Assembly (NCBI RefSeq): GCF_002165575.1 | Contig: NZ_MXQF01000002.1 | Coordinates: forward strand, 62,001-126,000 | DNA length: 64,000 nt | Source of the DNA: Pseudoalteromonas sp. A601 | Lineage (GTDB): Bacteria; Pseudomonadota; Gammaproteobacteria; Enterobacterales; Alteromonadaceae | Direction of reading: 5' to 3' | Shown: piece by piece, positions 8,370-16,279 of the stretch | Numbering within the stretch: position 1 is the first letter of the stretch | Layout: each line of letters opens with the position of its first letter | Program-made: the position numbers and the translations under genes | Notes under the pieces: generated by a model | Database searches by the model: none | The model's input: the letters and a program-made list of their open reading frames with translations, nothing else | What the model was told of the DNA's origin: nothing

Positions 8370-10208
8370 TTACAAACTCCCTCTTGCAAATTTAAATGCA
8401 GCCGCTTGCTGTGCTTGTTTTATTAGGTAAAACGCTTCTTTGAGCTGATGACGCTCCAAAGAATTTAACTTATCAGGATTAATACAATTACTCGGCAAGC
8501 CCTCTTCGTTAATTTGAGTGCGTAAACGCAATTGGGTTAAGAAACGCCAGCAATCTTTTAGGTTATATAAATCCTGATTATTTAACAGTGGATACTTTAA
8601 TAGTGCATCAAGACGCTCTTGGGTATTTGCTCGCCTTACTCCTGCTTTTAACGCATATAACCGCACTATGTCGTTAATGATCACCACTCCGCGTTTCTTT
8701 AAATCAATAAACTTGTGCTGCTTAGCATCTTTCTCTAACTTAAATTGATTAAACAAACCAATGGGTACTGCATTACTTTTTATATCATTGGCCATCGCAG
8801 CATAAAATAAGTCGTTGCGAGATATACGGGTTAACTGCTCACAAAAACTGGTATAAAGCGAGTTTGAGCCTTCAATAAACCGTAAATCAAAAAATATTTT
8901 ACAGTTTAGCATCGCCTCAGGTGTCGGACTTTTTATCCACTTGAAAAAACGCTCACACCAATCTGAAATACCCATTCTACACAATTCACTGCTGGCCATG
9001 ATGTTACCGGGGCAACGCCTAATTCCGCATTCTACAAGTTGCTCACACACAAACTCTCCCATTCGGCGAAAGTAATTTTGATGCTGATCACTTAAATCAT
9101 CTGGTAATAACAAACCATTATCTTGATCTGAGTGCAGAGTTTGCTCTTCTCGTGCTTGTGAGCCAAAACATATAAAGCTAAAACTGGTCGGTGCCGCACC
9201 ATTGTCTTCTTGAAATAAGTGAATAAGCCGTGACGTTAATGCATCGGTTAGCCCACTAAGTAATTTACCAATCAAAGAAATATCATCAATATTATGCGAA
9301 AAGCCACGAAGTAACTCAGGTATTTCATCAGCATAACGCTTTAAATCACTAATATTATGCGCTTTATAAATACGACCAATTAATTGTACTGGGTCACTTT
9401 TTTGTTGGCGTAACAAGTCCGTACTGGTGATCATACCCAGTGCTTTATGATGTTCATCTAATACTGGTAAGTGATGAATATTATGTTTAAGCATTAAATG
9501 CAGAGCTGAAAAAACCCGATTATTCTCAAATATATATTTGGGCTTTTTACTCATTATTGTGCTCACAGCTTCTTTTGGCTCAACCTCATCTGCAAGCACG
9601 CGATTACGTAAATCACGATCAGTCACAACCCCAACCAGCTGTTCAAACTCTGTGATCATTATTGACGAAACACCGTGCATTTTCATTTTTTTAGCTGTTT
9701 GACGAATGCTCGCATCAGGAGGCAATGTAACCGCTTTACGTGACATCAACTCTGATATTTTTTTCTCAGACCAACTTTCGTTTTGACTTTTATAATGGGA
9801 GGAAAGTAGCCTATTAGCATGGGCACGAACAAAATATTGTTCAAACGACTTATATTCTCGACGCAAGAAATCAAAACTCTCTTGATTGAGCATATACACT
9901 ATGCCCTCTTTTTGCGTTTCTAAACGGTTTTGTATTGCCTCACCTGTTAACAAAGATGGAAAGCCAAAATAATCGCCTTGTGCTAAACGCGTGATCACAT
10001 CGCCTTTGGCATCGACTAAGTCATATAATCCAGAGCGAATTAAAAACAACCTCGGCGAGTCAGACTGCAGCCATTGCGATTGATTTTCTCGGGTCAAATA
10101 AATGCTATCTATATGGGTTACAAAATAATTGGTTGCGCTACTATAAATTTGACTAAATGGTGTTTGTGTTTTGACAAACTGGGCGACTTCCTGCTGCTCG
10201 TTATTCAT
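8370..10208 (-). CDS. cNMP-binding/CBS-domain putative nucleotidyltransferase (DUF294)
   Basis: 612 aa regulatory-type protein. Order: cyclic-nucleotide-binding fold (about 10-120), two CBS domains (about 150-275, with VGVVTDRDLRNRV and LGMITSTDLLRQ), then a GlnD-like nucleotidyltransferase core with GSQAREEQTLHSDQDNGLL carrying the GS and DxD metal-binding motif, and a helical DUF294 C-terminal domain. I use the ATG at 10208 (MNNEQQEVAQF). The longer frame to 10280 would begin inside the terminator of the upstream symporter gene. The combination suggests a soluble protein that binds adenine nucleotides and modifies a protein or small molecule. No target is known. It is followed closely by the exonuclease. 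Confidence 0.88.
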   Translation of the reverse strand: MNNEQQEVAQFVKTQTPFSQIYSSATNYFVTHIDSIYLTRENQSQWLQSDSPRLFLIRSGLYDLVDAKGDVITRLAQGDYFGFPSLLTGEAIQNRLETQKEGIVYMLNQESFDFLRREYKSFEQYFVRAHANRLLSSHYKSQNESWSEKKISELMSRKAVTLPPDASIRQTAKKMKMHGVSSIMITEFEQLVGVVTDRDLRNRVLADEVEPKEAVSTIMSKKPKYIFENNRVFSALHLMLKHNIHHLPVLDEHHKALGMITSTDLLRQQKSDPVQLIGRIYKAHNISDLKRYADEIPELLRGFSHNIDDISLIGKLLSGLTDALTSRLIHLFQEDNGAAPTSFSFICFGSQAREEQTLHSDQDNGLLLPDDLSDQHQNYFRRMGEFVCEQLVECGIRRCPGNIMASSELCRMGISDWCERFFKWIKSPTPEAMLNCKIFFDLRFIEGSNSLYTSFCEQLTRISRNDLFYAAMANDIKSNAVPIGLFNQFKLEKDAKQHKFIDLKKRGVVIINDIVRLYALKAGVRRANTQERLDALLKYPLLNNQDLYNLKDCWRFLTQLRLRTQINEEGLPSNCINPDKLNSLERHQLKEAFYLIKQAQQAAAFKFARGSL

Positions 10209-10260
10209 AACTGTACTCGCAAATAATAAGGCCAGAGTGACTACATTACTCATATTCATA

Positions 10261-10297
10261 AAAAATAAAAAGCCCGACAAAAGTCGGGCTTTGGCTT
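10261..10297 (-). terminator. Rho-independent terminator after the acetate symporter gene
   Basis: Stem agcccgac (10271-10278) with gtcgggct (10283-10290) and a 4-base loop. The minus-strand reading ends in a T-rich tract. It separates the symporter from the CBS gene and rules out the long start of the latter. Confidence 0.9.
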
Positions 10298-10317
10298 AAA
10301 TAACAATCAAGTCATTG

Positions 10318-12042
10318 CTAGTGAGCATGCGCCTCACTAGAGCCTTTAGGATTACGAATACCTTCAACCATTTCTTGGATTTCAACTGGGGTTTCAGCAG
10401 TTAGCTTTAATACTATAGCTGCAACAGCAAAGTTAATAACCATACCAACTAAGCCAATACCTTCTGGTGAAATACCTAGGAACCAATGTTCAGGGCTGTT
10501 AAGTTCAGGACTAACAAATTTGAAGAAGATAATATATGCCGCAGTAAAGGTAATACCTGTCACCATACCTGCAATCGCACCTTCTTTATTCATCGTCTTA
10601 GAGAAAATACCCATAATAATCGCCGGGAAGAAACTTGCAGCAGCTAAGCCAAATGCAAATGCCACCACCGACGCCACAAATCCAGGCGGGTTAATACCAA
10701 AGTAAGCGGAAATAACAATGGCAATCATCGCTGCTAACCTCGCTGCGAGTAATTCTTGTTTATCGCTAATATCAGGCTTGAGAGTTCGCTTAAGTAAATC
10801 ATGCGAGACCGACGTTGAAATAACCAATAATAAACCAGCCGTTGTTGATAGCGCTGCTGCAATACCACCGGCAGCCACTAATGCAATAACCCATGCAGGT
10901 AAGTTAGCAATTTCAGGATTTGCTAATACCATGATATCACGGTCAACGTTTACCTCATTTGCACTGTTAGGATCGTCAATCTTACCGGCTGTGTAGAACA
11001 TTTTGCCATCACCGTTTTTATCATTAAAAGTAATAAGACCTGTTCTTTCCCAGTTTTTAACCCAGGTTGGCGCTTGTGCATACTCAGTACCACTGCCATC
11101 TTTACCGTTAATCGTATCAATCATGTTAACACGTGCAAACGATGCAACTGCTGGCGCAGTGGTGTAAACAATCGCGATAAATACTAACGTCCACGCTGCA
11201 GAAATACGCGTATCTTTAACACGAGGTACAGTGAAGAAACGTACAATAACGTGTGGTAAACCTGCAGTACCCACCATCAATGCACCTGTGATTGCAAATA
11301 CGTCAATTATGCTCTTAGAGCCTTCGGTGTATTGAGCAAATCCCAGTTCAGCGCTTAAGCCATCAAGCTTATCCAGTACATACATGCCAGAGCCATCACT
11401 TAGTGTGGCACCAAAGCCTGTTTGCGGGAAGAAGTGCCCTGTCATCATCATTGAGATAAATATTGCAGGCACTAAGTATGCGAATACTAATACGCAATAC
11501 TGTGCTACTTGAGTGTAAGTAATCCCTTTCATACCGCCAAGCACTGCGTAGAAGAATACAATCACCATACCAATGTAAACACCGGTCTCGATCTCAACTT
11601 CTAAAAAGCGTGAAAACACCACACCTACACCGCGCATTTGCCCTGCAATATAAGTAAAGCAGATAAAAATAGCACATAAAATTGCCACTAAACGAGCGGT
11701 GCGTGAATAGTAACGATCGCCGATAAAGTCAGGCACTGTGAACTTACCAAATTTACGTAAGTAAGGCGCTAAACACATAGCTAATAAAACATAGCCACCT
11801 GTCCACCCCATTAAGTAAACACCGCCATCATAACCTGCAAAAGAGATGATACCCGCCATTGAAATAAATGACGCCGCACTCATCCAATCAGCGGCGGTTG
11901 CCATACCATTAGCTAATGGCGGAACACCACCTCCCGCTACATAAAATTCTTTTGTTGACCCTGCACGGGCCCATATTGCTATGCCGATATACAGCGCGAA
12001 GCTTAAACCAACAATTAAAAACGTGAGTGTTTGAACATCCAT
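10318..12042 (-). CDS. Sodium:solute symporter (SLC5), probable acetate/monocarboxylate permease
   Basis: 574 aa, about 13 membrane helices, SSS family, related to ActP but of the subtype encoded with a DUF4212 partner. Recognisable segments: FYVAGGGVPPLANGMATAAD near the N-terminus and the Na+-site helix GGIAAALSTTAGLLLVIST. An 80-residue non-membrane insertion (about 310-390) carries DKNGDGK at 341-347, which looks like a calcium-binding EF-type loop. It begins 11 bases after the DUF4212 gene, so the two are an operon and probably a complex. Substrate is inferred from the family and from the CrbS-type kinase next door. In E. coli ActP the partner is YjcH; DUF4212 takes that place here. Confidence 0.88.
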   Translation of the reverse strand: MDVQTLTFLIVGLSFALYIGIAIWARAGSTKEFYVAGGGVPPLANGMATAADWMSAASFISMAGIISFAGYDGGVYLMGWTGGYVLLAMCLAPYLRKFGKFTVPDFIGDRYYSRTARLVAILCAIFICFTYIAGQMRGVGVVFSRFLEVEIETGVYIGMVIVFFYAVLGGMKGITYTQVAQYCVLVFAYLVPAIFISMMMTGHFFPQTGFGATLSDGSGMYVLDKLDGLSAELGFAQYTEGSKSIIDVFAITGALMVGTAGLPHVIVRFFTVPRVKDTRISAAWTLVFIAIVYTTAPAVASFARVNMIDTINGKDGSGTEYAQAPTWVKNWERTGLITFNDKNGDGKMFYTAGKIDDPNSANEVNVDRDIMVLANPEIANLPAWVIALVAAGGIAAALSTTAGLLLVISTSVSHDLLKRTLKPDISDKQELLAARLAAMIAIVISAYFGINPPGFVASVVAFAFGLAAASFFPAIIMGIFSKTMNKEGAIAGMVTGITFTAAYIIFFKFVSPELNSPEHWFLGISPEGIGLVGMVINFAVAAIVLKLTAETPVEIQEMVEGIRNPKGSSEAHAH

Positions 12043-12053
12043 TACTTAAGCTC

Positions 12054-12317
12054 CTATTCGTCTACGCCGTATTTTTTATCTAACGTATTCATTTTGAAAA
12101 CGTAAACAAAAATCAAAGCCACAAAGGTGTAAATCGCGCCTTGCTGGGAAAACCAGAAACCAAGTTTAAACCCAAAAAAGCGTACTTCATTAAGTACATC
12201 TACCAGTAAAATACCAAAACCGAAGGATACGACAAACCAAACTGCTAATAATTTAAACAGCAGTGAAATGTTTTCCGCCCAATAAGCTTTTGCTTGTTCT
12301 TCATCTTTAAAAGCCAT
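12054..12317 (-). CDS. DUF4212 small membrane subunit of the symporter
   Basis: 87 aa, two transmembrane helices (about 20-42 and 54-73) and a charged N-terminus MAFKDEEQAKAYWAENI that is typical of DUF4212. The ATG at 12317 is preceded by GAGGAATATAAA; the frame extends to 12410 but without a ribosome-binding site. These proteins are found directly upstream of SLC5 symporters of this subtype and are thought to be accessory subunits. Stop and next start are 11 bases apart. No enzymatic motif. Confidence 0.9.
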   Translation of the reverse strand: MAFKDEEQAKAYWAENISLLFKLLAVWFVVSFGFGILLVDVLNEVRFFGFKLGFWFSQQGAIYTFVALIFVYVFKMNTLDKKYGVDE

Positions 12318-12700
12318 TTTATATTCCTCATTAACACCGAAAAATGATGTGTGTGTTTTATGTTCGTATATAAAGTTAGCAATGCCTGAGCAAGATTGAA
12401 TTGAGACCATGGTCGTAACAAAAGATTAACGTTTACGTAAACTGCAAATTGAGGCTTGTTAAATAAAAGTAAAAAACATTAAATATCATCACGTTAAACA
12501 TTTTCACCAAGTGATAATCACTATTCAGCAAGGCTATATTGTCGATCTGCGACATTAGTCGAATACATTTACAAAAATCAAAAACACCATCTATATCAAT
12601 CACTTGAAAATTTAGGTGAATAAGCATAATAATTGACAGCTCAAATTATTTTCAATTTCTGGTATGGTATTAACTATCATAATAAAAACTGAATTATTAT
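12318..12700. promoter_or_regulatory. Divergent control region with three palindromes
   Basis: 383 bases between the symporter operon and the CrbS-type kinase gene; I see no credible coding sequence in it. It holds three palindromic elements: GTTTACGTAAAC at 12431-12442 (within TTAACGTTTACGTAAA, 12426-12441), AGTGATAATCACT at 12510-12522, and TGTCG-N5-CGACA at 12540-12554. The first 16-mer resembles my recollection of the LiuR operator of branched-chain amino acid catabolism, differing at two positions. That is a weak match from memory. Confidence 0.5.
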
Positions 12701-15700
12701 ATGACTGCTGCTCTAATTTTTGTTGCATTAGCCTATATTGGCGTGCTGTTCTGGCTTGCAAACTGGGGAGATAAAACCACTCCATTAGCAAAGCGCATTA
12801 GCCATCACCCATTTGTTTATTCATTCTCTTTAGGGATTTATTGCACCTCGTGGACTTACTATGGCTCAGTGGGCACAGCTGCCACCAGCAGTTGGAGTTA
12901 CCTACCTATTTTACTTGGCCCTGCGCTGTTGTTTTTTTTCGGCCAAGGCTTTTTACGTAAGCTTGTACTGGTAAGTAAGAAACAAAATATCACCACCATT
13001 GCTGACTTTATTTCAGCTCGGTACGGCAAACGTCAAACAACGGCGATTATGGTTACTGTTATCGCTTTACTTGCCACTATTCCTTACATCGCTCTGCAGT
13101 TAAAAGCCCTTAGTAGCAGTTTTTTACTGTTACAAAGCGATAATAAAATATCTGGCTCTATGGTTGCGTTATCAGCCACATTGATTATGACCATGTTTGC
13201 TATTTTCTTTGGCACACGCAAAGTCGATGTAACTGAATACCGCTCGGGTTTAATGCTAGCGGTAGCATTTGAATCTTTAATTAAGCTACTTGCACTGGTC
13301 GCTGTAGCGGGCTTAGCGGTTTATACCCTATTTAACTTACCCACAGAGCGCGAAGTGTTAAGCACTGAATCTTTATGGCAGCATTGGAGTAGTTTCAACT
13401 TTTTTAGTTTTAACTTTATTGGTCAATCATTAATGGCAGCCGCAGCGATTATTTGTTTACCACGACAGTTTCATGTCACCGTAGTAGATAACCAAGACAA
13501 ACGCCATTTATTTACCGCACGTTGGGCTTTCCCACTGTATTTATTACTCACAGCCGCGATGATTTTGCCTATCGCCACAGCTGCTATTCATCCAAATATT
13601 GGCAGTGACTTTTCACCAGATAGCTTTGTACTGGCACTCCCTTTAATGCACGACAATGTTTTACTTACCACTTTTGTATTTATTGGTGGAATTTCGGCAG
13701 CGACTGCCATGATAGTGGTCGCTACACTCACGCTCAGCACCATGATATCTAACGACGTTGTATTACCATTAATGCTACGCCGTAAGTTTAAACGCAACCT
13801 GATCACTACCAGCTATAGGTCGCGTATTTTATTAGTAAGGCGCTTTACCATCGCGGGCATATTAATTTTGTCGTATTTTTATCAGCAATGGTTTGGCCAT
13901 GGTAAAGCACTTGCGAGTATGGGCTTAGTTGCATTCTCACTGGTCACCCAATTATTACCCGCTATTATTGGCGGATTATACTGGCGTAAAGGCCATGCTT
14001 ATGGAGTTTACGCAGGCCTTTTGGCTGGTTTTATTTGCTGGATTTTATTTTTAATGTTGCCAATTTTAGACGCCGGTAACAGCCTTGATACCGAGCTACA
14101 GCAAACCTTAATAACCCGAGGTACACTTATTGCCCTATTTGCTAATATTGGTTGCTATATCAGTTTTTCACTCGGAGCCGATGAACGGTTAATAGATAAA
14201 ATTCAAGCTGCTGCTTTTGTTAACCCTAAAGAGCAAGCTGTGCTGGCAAGGCGTTTAAATAAAAACGTAAAAGCCACTGTGTATGACTTTAAAATTTTGC
14301 TACAAACGTTTTTAGGCGTTCAGCGTAGTCAGCAAGTATTAGCACATTTCTCGCTCAGCCATCAATTGGGTGATAATAACAACCATCCTGATCCTGAATT
14401 TATTGCCTATTGTGAACGCGCATTAACGGGGGTTTTAGGTGCCTCTTCTGCGCAAGCTCTTATTCATACTGTGGCTTCGGGTAAGCGCATGGCCTTTGAA
14501 GAAGTGGTTAACTTTTTTGATGAAACCACTCAAGCGCTGCAGTTTAACCAAAACCTTTTGTTCACGTCACTTGAGAACTTAAGCCATGGTATTTCAGTAG
14601 TCGATAAAGACCTCAAACTAGTTGCATGGAATAAGCGCTACGCTGAAATGTTTAACTACCCAGCCGACTTTTTAGAAGTAGGCCAACCCATCGAAGAGAT
14701 TATTCGCTACAACGCAGAGCGCGGAGAATGTGGCCCAGGCGAAATAGAGCGACAAGTTGAAAAACGTGTACAGCATTTAAAAAACGGCACATCTCACCAC
14801 TTTATTCGACACCGCAGAAATGGGCAAGTATATGAAATGATTGGTAATCCACTGCCTGATGGCGGCTTTGTTACCAGCTTTTCAGACATTACCACGCATA
14901 TTGCCACACAAAATGCGTTGGAAGAAGTGAACATGGATCTTGAAAACCGCATTGAAGCTCGTACTCAAGAAATACGTACTATTAATAAAGATCTCGAAGC
15001 TCAAATAGAAAGTCGCGTACAAACAGAGCAAGCACTCACTTTAGCCAAACGTGAGGCAGAACAGGCAAATGACAGTAAAACACGATTTTTAGCCTTGGCA
15101 AGCCATGATATTTTACAACCACTAAATGCGGCGCGTTTGTACTTAGCAGCCATTGATGAGACTTCGTTGGCAGACAACAATATCAACAACTTTGAAAAGC
15201 TAGGTGCAAGTCTCGATTCAACTGTACATTTAATGTCAGCCTTACTTGAAATTGCAAAACTTGAACAAGGCGCTATGACCCCTTCTCCACGTCATTTCAG
15301 TATTGATGATATTTTAGCGCCGCTACGTAACGAATACGCTATTTTATCGAGCGAAAAAGGCTTGCAGCTGCATGTCCGCTCTGGGCAACAAATAGTCCAT
15401 AGTGACATCACTTACTTACGCAGGATTATCCAAAACTTAGTGTCTAACGCGGTTAAATACACTGAAAAAGGCCGTGTGTTAGTCGCATGTCGTAAACGAA
15501 AACACCACCTTCGCATTGAAGTTTGGGATACCGGGCCTGGCATTAGCGAAGTAGAACAAGCAAAGATATTTAATGATTTTTACCGTATAGAAGCCGGCGA
15601 CAATAAAGGTGTAGGTCTTGGTTTAGGTGTGGTTAAACGTATGGTTGATTTACTCAGCCTACGGTTAGAAGTACATTCAACCATCCACAAAGGCAGTCGT

Positions 15701-16141
15701 TTTAGCATTGAAGTTCCTTACGGCGACAGCCAATTTGTACAGCAAAAAACTGCCACTAACAGCTTATTTGAAAACCGCGCGGCAATGAATGTAATAGCTG
15801 TGGATGATGACCCTGAAAATTTAAATGCCATGGCGAGCTTATTACAGAAGTGGCAAGCCGATTATCAACTGTTTGACCAAGTTGAGACTGTTTTAGAATA
15901 TGCAAAAGCAAATAAAGCGCCAGATGTTATTTTAATGGATTACCAACTCGGCCATAACTGCGACGGTATAACACTTATTAAAACATTACGCGAAATTTGG
16001 CAAAGTCCTGTGCCCGCTATTTTAATTACCGCAGTACGTGATGATGAACTAAAACAAACAACTAAAGCCGCTAATATTCATTATTTATCCAAACCGATAA
16101 AGCCTGGCAAATTAAAAGCACTGCTTAATCACAGTACGTGA
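12701..16141 (+). CDS. crbS: Hybrid sensor histidine kinase with SLC5 transporter domain (CrbS type)
   Basis: 1146 aa. Order: SLC5-like membrane domain of about 13 helices (1-480), linker, PAS domain (about 625-735), coiled coil (740-790), HisKA with phospho-accepting His802 in ASHDILQPL, HATPase (NLVSNAVKYTEKG about 912, then GLGLGVVKRM) and a C-terminal receiver domain with VDDDPEN and Asp1080 in ILMDYQL. This is the layout of CrbS of Vibrio cholerae and MxtR of Pseudomonas, sensors of the acetate switch controlling acs. The likely partner CrbR lies at 26.7-27.3 kb, directly after acs, not adjacent. It is divergent from the DUF4212/SLC5 operon. The symbol is given by family and context. Confidence 0.88.
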   Translation: MTAALIFVALAYIGVLFWLANWGDKTTPLAKRISHHPFVYSFSLGIYCTSWTYYGSVGTAATSSWSYLPILLGPALLFFFGQGFLRKLVLVSKKQNITTIADFISARYGKRQTTAIMVTVIALLATIPYIALQLKALSSSFLLLQSDNKISGSMVALSATLIMTMFAIFFGTRKVDVTEYRSGLMLAVAFESLIKLLALVAVAGLAVYTLFNLPTEREVLSTESLWQHWSSFNFFSFNFIGQSLMAAAAIICLPRQFHVTVVDNQDKRHLFTARWAFPLYLLLTAAMILPIATAAIHPNIGSDFSPDSFVLALPLMHDNVLLTTFVFIGGISAATAMIVVATLTLSTMISNDVVLPLMLRRKFKRNLITTSYRSRILLVRRFTIAGILILSYFYQQWFGHGKALASMGLVAFSLVTQLLPAIIGGLYWRKGHAYGVYAGLLAGFICWILFLMLPILDAGNSLDTELQQTLITRGTLIALFANIGCYISFSLGADERLIDKIQAAAFVNPKEQAVLARRLNKNVKATVYDFKILLQTFLGVQRSQQVLAHFSLSHQLGDNNNHPDPEFIAYCERALTGVLGASSAQALIHTVASGKRMAFEEVVNFFDETTQALQFNQNLLFTSLENLSHGISVVDKDLKLVAWNKRYAEMFNYPADFLEVGQPIEEIIRYNAERGECGPGEIERQVEKRVQHLKNGTSHHFIRHRRNGQVYEMIGNPLPDGGFVTSFSDITTHIATQNALEEVNMDLENRIEARTQEIRTINKDLEAQIESRVQTEQALTLAKREAEQANDSKTRFLALASHDILQPLNAARLYLAAIDETSLADNNINNFEKLGASLDSTVHLMSALLEIAKLEQGAMTPSPRHFSIDDILAPLRNEYAILSSEKGLQLHVRSGQQIVHSDITYLRRIIQNLVSNAVKYTEKGRVLVACRKRKHHLRIEVWDTGPGISEVEQAKIFNDFYRIEAGDNKGVGLGLGVVKRMVDLLSLRLEVHSTIHKGSRFSIEVPYGDSQFVQQKTATNSLFENRAAMNVIAVDDDPENLNAMASLLQKWQADYQLFDQVETVLEYAKANKAPDVILMDYQLGHNCDGITLIKTLREIWQSPVPAILITAVRDDELKQTTKAANIHYLSKPIKPGKLKALLNHST

Positions 16142-16144
16142 CGT

Positions 16145-16200
16145 GCTAGGCGCTAGGTGCTAGGTGCTAGGTGCTAGGTGCTAGGTGCTAGGTGCTAGGC
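16145..16200. repeat. Heptamer tandem repeat, eight copies of GCTAGGY
   Basis: Exactly eight 7-base units fill 56 bases. Units 1 and 8 end in C, units 2-7 in T. The array begins 4 bases after the kinase stop codon. A partial copy (gctaggtgt) recurs at 16256-16264. Confidence 0.98.
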
Positions 16201-16279
16201 AAAAAATAAAACAGATCCGTGCTAAACAACATAGCTAAGTACATCTAGCAATTTTGCTAGGTGTACTGCTTTAGTTTAA

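Noticed and set aside
12433-12627. 64-codon minus-strand frame as a gene
   Set aside because: No ribosome-binding site, sequence unlike any family, and it lies across the palindromes of a divergent control region.
16145-16200. Repeat array as a CRISPR
   Set aside because: Units are 7 bases with no spacers; no cas genes in the window.
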